Position numbers and translations under genes: made by a program. A stretch of DNA of 64,000 bases, from positions 23,754-87,753 of the forward strand of contig JAKOXH010000029.1 in the NCBI GenBank assembly GCA_029781135.1, read 5' to 3'. The notes beneath the pieces were generated by a model, which had not been told where the DNA came from, made no database searches, and saw only the letters and a list, made by a program, of their open reading frames with translations. Within the stretch, counting starts at the first letter, position 1. Each line of letters opens with the position of its first letter. Positions 1 to 6,983 of this stretch are shown here, one piece after another. The DNA is from Planctomycetota bacterium (GTDB taxonomy: Bacteria; Planctomycetota; Planctomycetia; Pirellulales; Lacipirellulaceae).

Positions 1-749
1 GCCTGCTGCTGGCGTCGTTCCGCGATATCATGCGGCTGCAAATCGAACGGACGAACCACATTCGCCGGAATCTCGCTCGCGAGCAGGTTTTCACGCCCAA
101 TTTGCGACCTCCACGCATCGAGCACTTGCTCGACTTGCATATTGGCAATGGCCGACTTTTCCTTGCTGGAGTTCGAGGTCAGTTGCGGTCTTGGGATATC
201 CACCGGCGGCAACCTGGCGGCTTGTTCATGGCCGCCTTCCGCCCGCGCCTTGATTTGGGCATGCAGCTCGCGTAATCGGTGGCCGAAGTCGGCTGGAAAA
301 TGCAAAACGACCTGCACGTCGCCCGTCTTCAGCCGTTCTTCTGCCGCGATTAGCACAGCGTCTCTTGCCGATTCGGCGTCCTCGCCGCCGGAGGCATGAG
401 CATGCGGTTTTTTTGCGGAAGGTACGGATGGGGGCGTTGCAGCGTTTTCATTCGGCGCGAACTCCAAGTGCAGCCAATCCGCCAACTTGGGATCCGCCAT
501 CAAATTCGCTGCGAACTTGCCATTCTCAAACAGCGGCGGCAGAGTGTGTTCCGCCTGCAACTGCTCGGCGCCAATAATTAAAATGACCGGCTCGCTCTTG
601 CGCACGAATTGCGATAGCTGAAAGACACTCATCCCCAACAGCGGATATAAGAGCATCGGCAACACCGCAATCATGAACAATGTCCGCCGATCGCGCAGTT
701 GATCGCGAATCTCGCGGGCATAGATCAGACGTATGTTGCGCCAATTCAT
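1..749 (-). CDS. ABC-2 type transporter permease, NatB-like, N-terminal part
   Basis: Partial gene running off the left edge; about 249 N-terminal residues are visible, read from ATG at 747-749. The start MNWRNIRLIYAREIRDQLRD followed by a hydrophobic stretch around residues 24-42 (LFMIAVLPMLLYPLLGMSVF) is typical of ABC-2/NatB permeases: a cytoplasmic helix, a first membrane segment, then a large extracytoplasmic domain, here with a low-complexity segment rich in Ala, Pro and Lys around residues 92-120. It lies 73 bases downstream of the ATPase gene on the same strand, so the two should form one exporter. In planctomycetes such permeases are sometimes fused to a CPBP protease domain; that part would lie outside the window. 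The substrate is unknown (NatAB exports sodium in Bacillus). Confidence 0.75.
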   Translation of the reverse strand, partial: MNWRNIRLIYAREIRDQLRDRRTLFMIAVLPMLLYPLLGMSVFQLSQFVRKSEPVILIIGAEQLQAEHTLPPLFENGKFAANLMADPKLADWLHLEFAPNENAATPPSVPSAKKPHAHASGGEDAESARDAVLIAAEERLKTGDVQVVLHFPADFGHRLRELHAQIKARAEGGHEQAARLPPVDIPRPQLTSNSSKEKSAIANMQVEQVLDAWRSQIGRENLLASEIPANVVRPFDLQPHDIAERRQQQ

Positions 750-759
750 GTGGGGGGAA

Positions 760-834
760 GTGAGTAAGTGAGTGGGTGAGTAAGTGGATGGATTGTTATT
801 CGCAAAGGACCTATTCACCTACTCACGTACTCAC
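760..834. repeat. Palindromic element between natA and natB, with tandem 8-mers
   Basis: Four tandem 8-mers (GTGAGTAA, GTGAGTGG, GTGAGTAA, GTGGATGG) run from 760 to 791. An imperfect inverted copy (CCTATTCACC, then ACTCACGTACTCACC) spans 809-834. The inverted arm overlaps the 3' end of the ATPase gene and encodes its last four codons and TGA stop (823-825), so the element appears to have replaced the original gene end. Confidence 0.6.
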
Positions 835-1569
835 CATTTCTCTCCGTATTAGTTGAAAAAACAACTCTTCTAAATCTCGCTCCGCGTGTTGATCGCGGAG
901 TTCATCCAACGTACCTTCAGCCAGGATGTGACCACGGTGCATGATTGCCACGCGGTCGCAGAGCCGCTCTGCCTCGCGCATGATGTGCGTCGAAAACAAA
1001 ATGCACTTGCCCTGGTCGCGTAGTTCCGCCACGGTATCGAGCAGCGCTCGTGCCACGAGCACGTCGAGCCCGGTGGTCGCCTCATCGAAGATGAGCACCG
1101 GCGGATCGTGCACGATCGCGCGGGCAATCGACACTTTCTGCTTCATGCCGGTCGACATCTTCGCGCCAAGCAAGTCGCGAATCTCTTGCATCTGCAACCG
1201 CTCGAACAAGAGTTCCATGCGCTCGCGCAATTCATCATCGTCCAGGCCGTACAACCGGCCGAAATACTCGACCATTTCCCAGGCCGTCATGCGATCGTAA
1301 ACGGCCGTGTTCGCGGAGATGAAGCCGATTTGGTGGCGGACCATCTCCGGTTGTGTTACGCAATCGAAGCCGCCAATGATCGCGGTACCGCTGGTGGGCT
1401 GCAGCACGGTGCTGAGAATTCGCAGAGCGGTCGTCTTGCCTGCCCCATTGGGGCCGAGCAGGCCGTAAACCTGGCCCGCCTTCGCCGAGAATGTGAGCTG
1501 CGAGAGCGCCAGCACCTCGCCGCGCGTCAGATCGGAGTACGCCTTCGTGAGGGATCTGACATCGATCAT
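823..1569 (-). CDS. ABC transporter ATP-binding protein, NatA-like
   Basis: A 248-residue ABC ATPase. Walker A is [12 protein letters not shown] near residue 36; Walker B is [12 protein letters not shown] with the D-loop near residue 160; the switch histidine is in [10 protein letters not shown] near residue 194. The signature is degenerate ([13 protein letters not shown] rather than LSGGQ), which is common in the NatA/CcmA class. It would energise the adjacent ABC-2 permease. The last residues (MVST) and the stop codon lie in a palindromic repeat, so the C-terminus is probably secondary. The substrate cannot be read from the sequence. Confidence 0.88.
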   Translation of the reverse strand: MIDVRSLTKAYSDLTRGEVLALSQLTFSAKAGQVYGLLGPNGAGKTTALRILSTVLQPTSGTAIIGGFDCVTQPEMVRHQIGFISANTAVYDRMTAWEMVEYFGRLYGLDDDELRERMELLFERLQMQEIRDLLGAKMSTGMKQKVSIARAIVHDPPVLIFDEATTGLDVLVARALLDTVAELRDQGKCILFSTHIMREAERLCDRVAIMHRGHILAEGTLDELRDQHAERDLEELFFQLIRREMVST

Positions 1570-1719
1570 CGGTTACGCGACCTTGCTTGCGACGCACCCC
1601 AAAGAACCCGCCCGCACGACCCCTACAGGCGTTAACCCCATACGGAAGTTTAGCTTATTTCTACGTACCGGGGCAGCATTCTGGTCGCGAAACAATGCGT
1701 GCGATTGCTCCAACTGGCT

Positions 1720-2931
1720 CTACGCCGTGCTGTCGCCCCGCACAATCGTTAACGGCACCGGTGGTTCGTTTTTCCGGTAGCGAGATTGCCCGAACGACTT
1801 GCAGATTTCCTTGTACCGCAGATGGTTCGCCTCGATCGCCCAGTCTTCATGTTTAGGGTCGACCAACTCATAGTGCACGTTGCGTTGCCGCGGGACGTAC
1901 CCCACTTCGGTGATCGCCCCGCGAATATCGTCGAGCGAAAGGTGATGGACGGTCCCCGCCTCGGAAACGACGTTCTCCTCGATCATGAGGCTGCCCATGT
2001 CGTTCGCGCCATGCAACAGTGCGAGTTGTCCGATCTTAAGACCTTGCGTTACCCAGCTCGATTGCAGATTGCGGAAATTATCGAGATACAACCGCGAAAC
2101 CGCCAGGGTCTTTAGGTATTCAAACGCGCCGGCAGTCGGAACGTCGGCCATGTCGGTGTGCTCAGGCTGGAATGTCCAGCAGATGAACGCCGTGAAACCG
2201 CCCGTCTCGTCTTGCACCTGTCGCAAACGCTCAAGGTGTTCGATACGTTCAGCAAGCGTTTCCACGTGGCCAAACATCATCGTCGCAGTGCTATGACCGC
2301 CGAGTTCGTGCCAGGTGCGATTCACGTTGAGCCAGTCATCGGTGAGTGCCTTGCCGCGGGTGATGGCCCGCCGCACACGGTCGACCAGAATCTCGCCACC
2401 ACCGCCCGGCAAACTCCCAAGCCCCGCGGCCTTCAACCGCTCGAGCACCGCCTTCAGCGGCAGCTTCGATACCTTTGTGAAATGGTGAATTTCTGGTGGA
2501 CTGAAGCCGTGAACGTTGATCCCCGGAAACTTCTGCCGGATGTCGCGCAGCAGCTCTTCATACCACTCGAGTTTGAAGTCGGGATGTAGCCCACCCTGCA
2601 ACAAGACTTGTTCGCCGCCCAAGTCGAGCGTTTCTTGAATCTTCTGGTACAGCTCGTCGCGCTCGAGTACATAGCCTTCCGGCGACTTCGGTTTGCGATA
2701 AAAGGCACAAAAATCGCAAACGGCCGTGCAAATGTTCGTGTAATTGATGTTGCGATCAATGCTGTAAGTGCGGTAATTCTCAGGGTGCAGTCGCCGCGAG
2801 ACCTCATCCGCCGCACGCCCCAGGGCCGCTAAATCGTGTGATTCGATGAGCCGCTGACCCTCTTCCAGCGTCAGCCGCTCGCCGCCGACCGCTTTATCCA
2901 ATAAGTACTGATAATTTTGCAGTGCGACCAT
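1720..2931 (-). CDS. mqnC: Cyclic dehypoxanthinyl futalosine synthase (radical SAM)
   Basis: A 403-residue radical SAM enzyme of the futalosine menaquinone pathway. It cyclises dehypoxanthine futalosine to the cyclic form. The SAM cluster motif is CTAVCDFC (CxxxCxxC) near residue 68, within the MqnC-like sequence INYTNICTAVCDFCAFYRK. Further conserved stretches are QGGLHPD, HGFSPPEIHH and LPGGGGEIL. MqnE shares the fold, but the GGEILVDRVR segment and the absence of a flavin-type N-terminus favour MqnC. It starts at ATG 2929-2931, 15 bases after mqnA. A strong Shine-Dalgarno sequence (TAAGGAG) uses the TAA stop of mqnA as its first bases, which implies translational coupling. Confidence 0.93.
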   Translation of the reverse strand: MVALQNYQYLLDKAVGGERLTLEEGQRLIESHDLAALGRAADEVSRRLHPENYRTYSIDRNINYTNICTAVCDFCAFYRKPKSPEGYVLERDELYQKIQETLDLGGEQVLLQGGLHPDFKLEWYEELLRDIRQKFPGINVHGFSPPEIHHFTKVSKLPLKAVLERLKAAGLGSLPGGGGEILVDRVRRAITRGKALTDDWLNVNRTWHELGGHSTATMMFGHVETLAERIEHLERLRQVQDETGGFTAFICWTFQPEHTDMADVPTAGAFEYLKTLAVSRLYLDNFRNLQSSWVTQGLKIGQLALLHGANDMGSLMIEENVVSEAGTVHHLSLDDIRGAITEVGYVPRQRNVHYELVDPKHEDWAIEANHLRYKEICKSFGQSRYRKNEPPVPLTIVRGDSTA

Positions 2932-2946
2932 CGCCGTTTGATCTCC

Positions 2947-3810
2947 TTAGCCAGTCACCTTTGGCGTCGGACGCAAGTCCGAATCTACTGCCAACGCGTG
3001 TTCCCAGAATGTCCCCACATCAACACGTGGAGCTAAGTCAAGCTTCACGCACAGGTCGTGGAACTGCCGCAACGCCGCCCGCTCTTGCCGTCCAAGTTCA
3101 AAGTGCAAATTATCACGCAGGTACGACTCGGCCAGCGTGCGCGAGATGCCGACCAGCGGCGCTTCGTGAGCCGCGATTCGGTCCAAATTCTGGAGGCCGC
3201 GATCTCGTGCCGCGCTCAATACGCTTGTGACTTCCGTAACGTCGACATCGCTGCGCGCGATCCACATCGCAAACACGAACGGCAAGCCGGTCCACTGACA
3301 CCAGCGCTCACCCAAATCCCACACCTCGCAAAAGCCGCTCGCTCCTCGCTCCTCGCGCCTCGCTCCTTGCCCCTCCGTCATCGCCCGATCACCAATCAGC
3401 AGCACGGCATCCGCGTCGGTCGTTTCGGGGCCGCAACCAATTGGCAACGGTTGTTTCGCCGGTCGCACGCCGCACATTTCGGCCAGCAGAATTTGGGTGA
3501 GAGCGGCACTTGTGCGCGAGCCTTCATCGAGGGCCACCGTCCGTACTTCCGACGGCGGCACGCGAAAGTGCAATTTCACGCTGAGCACCGGCCCGCGGCA
3601 GGCCACGCAAGCGTCGGAAACGATTCGATGCCCGGCCGCTCGAAAAAATTCGACACTGGGCACGAGCGCCACATCCAGCCGCCCCGCCGCCAGCGAATCG
3701 GCCAGCCGGCTCGGCAAGTCGTAGGTAATTCGGGCATTCGGCGCAAGCTCCGGCAGCTCATACACCAGCGGCTTGCTATTCAGGTAATTCACAGCACCAA
3801 TTCGCATCAT
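2947..3810 (-). CDS. mqnA: Chorismate dehydratase, first step of the futalosine pathway
   Basis: A 287-residue MqnA/MqnD-family protein with a periplasmic-binding-protein-like fold. The N-terminus MRIGAVNYLNSKPLVYEL is diagnostic; SVEFFRAAG, ALDEGSRTS and IGDRAM are also conserved. It converts chorismate to 3-enolpyruvyl-benzoate in the cytoplasm. Two consecutive ATG codons open the gene. Residues 145-160 (EGQGARREERGASGF) interrupt the normally short link between GDRAM and EVWDLGERW. They are encoded by a GC-rich repeat also found between genes at 28138-28154 and 28220-28240. The enzyme probably tolerates this as a surface loop. It is the upstream gene of an mqnA-mqnC operon; other pathway genes are not in the window. 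Confidence 0.92.
   Translation of the reverse strand: MMRIGAVNYLNSKPLVYELPELAPNARITYDLPSRLADSLAAGRLDVALVPSVEFFRAAGHRIVSDACVACRGPVLSVKLHFRVPPSEVRTVALDEGSRTSAALTQILLAEMCGVRPAKQPLPIGCGPETTDADAVLLIGDRAMTEGQGARREERGASGFCEVWDLGERWCQWTGLPFVFAMWIARSDVDVTEVTSVLSAARDRGLQNLDRIAAHEAPLVGISRTLAESYLRDNLHFELGRQERAALRQFHDLCVKLDLAPRVDVGTFWEHALAVDSDLRPTPKVTG
3334..3375. repeat. Repeat inserted in frame in mqnA
   Basis: The 17 bases at 3334-3350 (GCCGCTCGCTCCTCGCT) match 28138-28154 exactly, and the next segment (CCTCGCGCCTC) matches the copy at 28220-28240. Here the repeat is translated as an Arg/Glu/Gly-rich insertion in MqnA. The other two copies are intergenic. Confidence 0.7.
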
Positions 3811-3965
3811 TGACGCATTATACCGCTAGCGGGTGTGATTCGTCAGGCCGTCCGTTTGTTTCCGTTGGCACGCCCACGGTAAATTTCTAGGAACTTCTTG
3901 GGCCGCGCTTGCGTCTCAATCCCACGAATTTGTTCGACACTTGAATTCCGTTTCCAGGTACGCAC
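3811..3965. promoter_or_regulatory. Divergent promoter region between mqnA and the DUF4139-like gene
   Basis: A 155-base gap between divergently transcribed genes must hold promoters for both. No clear -35/-10 pair or operator could be assigned by eye. Confidence 0.4.
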
Positions 3966-5201
3966 ATGCCCACGCACTTACCGATTCGCCGAGCCGTGCT
4001 GCGAGCGGCGGCAGCGCTAGCATCGGCCACTTTGGTCTTTCTCATTGTTCCCAACGCAGCGGACGCACGGGTGAAGCTGATTACGCTTCCCGTTCGCGAG
4101 CGAGTTGAAATTCAGCTCGATCACCCAAATGCCACGCTCGTGGAGGAAGAACGCGTGGTGCCGCTCGTCAAGGGCGCGAACCAGGTGGATTTCAGCTGGG
4201 CCAACACGCAGATCGATCCGAACACGATCGTGTTTCGAGTCGTCGGCCCGGCCGGCTCCGAAAAGCTCGATGTCACCGTCGCTTCGGTGAGCTACCCGCC
4301 CAATGAATCATCGCTCGTGTGGACAGTGGGGGCGAGCGCATCGGGCTCGGCCCGCGTCCGCATCAGTTATCTACTTGGCAACCTCACGAAGAGCTTCAAC
4401 TATCGCGCCGTTGCCTCGCACGATGAAAAGCATCTTACTCTCGCCCAGTACATGCGACTCGACAACCTGGCGAACGAGTCGTTCCGCGAGACCAAGCTCT
4501 TCGCGGGTTTCGGGCCGCAATTCCAGAAGCCGATCGGCCTCAACGAAACCAAGGAAGTGCTCGTTGAAAAGTTCGAAGCCGTGCCGATCGATAAGACGTA
4601 CACCTGCAACCCGCAGGAATATGACTACCTCGACCGCGGGCAGAATAAGCTCCGCGTGCCGATGCACTACGTCATCAAGAACGACACGGCTCATCAGCTC
4701 GGCAAAGCGGTGTTGCCCTATGGCAAGGTGCGGATCTTCATCGAAGGCGCGGGCGATCAGGCACAAGCGGCCACGGCCTTCCTGGGCGAAGACTGGGGGA
4801 AATTCACGCCCAAAGATGATGAGATGCGGCTGTACCTCGGCGTCGCGCAAGACGTCGTCGTCAAACGCACGATTGACAAGAACGAAGCCAAGCGAGTGAC
4901 CGGCAATTTGTACAACCACGATGTGGTCATCAAATACGAGATCGAAAACTTCAAGAAGCAACCTGTCACGCTCGACGTAACTGAAAATCTGCCGTACGTG
5001 CGAAATGAAACGCGCGGCAACACGAATCGCGATGTCGACTACGACCTGCGCGAGGACACCACGTTCACTGGCGGGCCAGACCGAGAACGCAGCAGTTCCG
5101 AAAAGCTCGTCTTCCACGCCCAACTGCCGGCCGCCGACGCGAATGGCAAGGCTGAGAAGGTAATCCACAAACTGCATCTTACGTTCAAGAACGAATGGTA
5201 G
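3966..5201 (+). CDS. Exported DUF4139-like protein, first of a tandem pair
   Basis: A 411-residue protein with a signal peptide: a positively charged start, a hydrophobic core around residues 10-28, and a probable cleavage near ADA-RV. The mature N-terminus (VKLITLPVRERVEIQLDHPN) and the motif VPLVKGANQVDFSWANTQID match the start of DUF4139-type beta-sandwich proteins; the second gene has the equivalent FKKGLNPLQFSWANTLID. The C-terminal half contains LGVAQDVVVKR, NHDVVIKYEIENFKKQPV and HKLHLTFKNEW, as in the DUF4139 domain. No enzyme motif is visible. It probably works in the periplasm or cell envelope. The two neighbouring genes look like diverged duplicates that may act together, but the function is unknown. 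Confidence 0.75.
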   Translation: MPTHLPIRRAVLRAAAALASATLVFLIVPNAADARVKLITLPVRERVEIQLDHPNATLVEEERVVPLVKGANQVDFSWANTQIDPNTIVFRVVGPAGSEKLDVTVASVSYPPNESSLVWTVGASASGSARVRISYLLGNLTKSFNYRAVASHDEKHLTLAQYMRLDNLANESFRETKLFAGFGPQFQKPIGLNETKEVLVEKFEAVPIDKTYTCNPQEYDYLDRGQNKLRVPMHYVIKNDTAHQLGKAVLPYGKVRIFIEGAGDQAQAATAFLGEDWGKFTPKDDEMRLYLGVAQDVVVKRTIDKNEAKRVTGNLYNHDVVIKYEIENFKKQPVTLDVTENLPYVRNETRGNTNRDVDYDLREDTTFTGGPDRERSSSEKLVFHAQLPAADANGKAEKVIHKLHLTFKNEW

Positions 5202-5223
5202 ACGTTCCGCAGAACCGGACTAA

Positions 5224-5368
5224 TTTGCCACAGAGTTCACAGAGAGCACAGAGATAATGGCAAATGACCAATGACCAAGCACCAATGACCAAGGCAGGCA
5301 CATCGCTTGGTCATTTGGATTTGGTCATTGGGGTTTCACTCGGTGACCTCTGTGTTCTCTATGGCAAA
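5224..5368. repeat. Nested palindromic element (CACAGAG shell, AATGACCAA core)
   Basis: The outer arms are TTTGCCACAGAG at 5224-5235 and its inverted counterpart ending ATGGCAAA at 5361-5368. Further CACAGAG/CTCTGTG units lie inside each arm. Within is a second palindrome made of AATGACCAA units (5263-5292) facing TTGGTCATT units (5306-5330). The same architecture occurs at 27988-28128; the core recurs at 33530-33592 and 63677-63753. No coding potential. Confidence 0.8.
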
Positions 5369-5394
5369 GAAACTTAATCCCAAGGTGGAAATTT

Positions 5395-6831
5395 ATGAAA
5401 TCGATATCTCATATTTTCAGCTTTATCGTTCTTGCGTTTGCCTGTGGCAGTCAACTGCGTGCCGAAAATGTTGATCTGTCAACCGTGCCGAAGCGCGACA
5501 GCGTCCAACTTACCATCTACAACAGCGAAGATATCACACTCGTCCGTGAAACCCGCGTGGTGACGTTCAAGAAGGGCCTTAACCCGCTGCAATTCTCGTG
5601 GGCGAACACGCTCATCGACCCGTCGTCGGTCGAGCTCAAGTTCCTCACGGCCGCCGACAAACTCGACGTCGAAGACACGACCTTCCCACACGACAAGCCG
5701 CAGATGCTGTATTGGAACGTGAAAAGTGAGTTCGACGGCGGGGCGACCATCCAAATCACCTACTTCACCAGCGGCATCACGTGGAGCGCCGATTACGTCG
5801 CGATTGCCGACAAAGACGAACGCACACTCGATATCGACGGCTTCGTTCGCGTCACCAACAACAGTGGCGAGGAATACGAAAACGCCCAAATTCGCCTGGT
5901 CGTCGGCACGATCAATCTCGTCGAGAAGATCGCCGAACTGGCGAAAATCCCCGTGGCGGACGTTAAGAAACTCAAGGAAGAATCGCAACTTGGCTTTCGC
6001 CGCGAGGTGTTAGGCCGGGCCATGGACCGCATGGCCGTCGGCGGTGCCGTTTCGGCCCCGGCTGCCGTCCCAGCCGAAGCGGCCAAGGAAAAAGAGATCA
6101 TCAAGGAAGGCCTCAGCGAGTATTTCATCTACACGGTGGAAGGTACCGAAACGATTCCCAACGGCTGGTCGAAGCGGATGCGGAGCTTCGCGGGCAAATC
6201 GGTGCCGCTCAAAGTGCAGTATCGCTATCGGCCACGCGAGTACGGCGAACAGCTGGTCCGCATGTACCTAATGACCAACAACGAAGAATCGAAACTCGGC
6301 ACCACGCCCTTGCCCGACGGCATCGTCCGCCTGTTCCGCAACAATGGCCGTGAAGGGCTCAGCTACCTCACGCAACAAACCATCAAATACATCCCCATCG
6401 GCGACAAGATCGAACTCAACCTCGGCGTCGATCCGGAGGTCGTCTTTGATCTGGCGAAGCTGCGCACGTCGCGTGACCACATCTGGATGCAAATCAACGG
6501 CACCGACAAGTTCCAACAAGTCGGCGAGGACTTGATCGAATCGCAGGTCAACGCCAATGTCGCCGGCTGGGACGACCACTGCCTCTATCGCCAGCAGATC
6601 CGCAACTACACAGGCAAACCGATTGACGTCGAAATCCGCCGGAGTTTCGGCGGCCACATCCTCTTCCGCAGCCAGCTTCAGCCCACGCAATTCGATTTTC
6701 AAACGGCCCAATTCACGGCCCAAATACCGGCCGGCGCGAAAAAAGACCTGCTCTACGAAATCGTGCAGCACCAAGGCCGCAACACCAAGCAGAACAACGT
6801 GACACTGGAAACGGCCGAAGTGAAGCCGTAG
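5395..6831 (+). CDS. Exported DUF4139-like protein, second of a tandem pair
   Basis: A 478-residue protein with a signal peptide (KSISHIFSFIVLAFACGSQ, probable cleavage near LRA-EN). Its mature start, DLSTVPKRDSVQLTIYNSED, and the FSWANTLIDPSSVELKF stretch parallel the upstream gene. DUF4139-type features follow: YFTSGITWSADYVAIADKDE near residue 122 and VRVTNNSGEEYENAQIRLVV. It ends in a beta-rich domain (IRNYTGKPIDVEIRRSFGGH). The region around residues 200-235 is Ala/Pro/Glu-rich and probably a linker. It is longer than its neighbour because it keeps the middle domain. The TAG stop (6829-6831) lies within a palindromic repeat. Function unknown; an envelope location is inferred. Confidence 0.78.
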   Translation: MKSISHIFSFIVLAFACGSQLRAENVDLSTVPKRDSVQLTIYNSEDITLVRETRVVTFKKGLNPLQFSWANTLIDPSSVELKFLTAADKLDVEDTTFPHDKPQMLYWNVKSEFDGGATIQITYFTSGITWSADYVAIADKDERTLDIDGFVRVTNNSGEEYENAQIRLVVGTINLVEKIAELAKIPVADVKKLKEESQLGFRREVLGRAMDRMAVGGAVSAPAAVPAEAAKEKEIIKEGLSEYFIYTVEGTETIPNGWSKRMRSFAGKSVPLKVQYRYRPREYGEQLVRMYLMTNNEESKLGTTPLPDGIVRLFRNNGREGLSYLTQQTIKYIPIGDKIELNLGVDPEVVFDLAKLRTSRDHIWMQINGTDKFQQVGEDLIESQVNANVAGWDDHCLYRQQIRNYTGKPIDVEIRRSFGGHILFRSQLQPTQFDFQTAQFTAQIPAGAKKDLLYEIVQHQGRNTKQNNVTLETAEVKP

Positions 6832-6891
6832 GTCAGACTTTAGTCTGACCGAAATGAGTGGCAAGTCGGTCAGGCTGAAGCCTGACCTACG
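6827..6891. repeat. Palindromic element with two terminal hairpins
   Basis: Terminal inverted repeats CGTAGGTCAG (6827-6836) and CTGACCTACG (6882-6891). Each end folds by itself: GGTCAGACT/AGTCTGACC at 6831-6850 and GGTCAGGCT/AGCCTGACC at 6868-6887. The first bases supply the TAG stop of the upstream gene. As RNA this would fold into two adjacent hairpins. Confidence 0.85.
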
Positions 6892-6983
6892 CCCTGCCAG
6901 CAAAACGAGGGGCTGAAAATGCCGCGGCCCCAAGCTATACTCCAACGACGTACATTCTCTGTCCCGTCGCTGGAGATTGCGGC

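Noticed and set aside
4371..5177. A 268-codon open frame on the minus strand
   Set aside because: Antisense to the DUF4139-like gene; no signal peptide, motif or ribosome-binding site.
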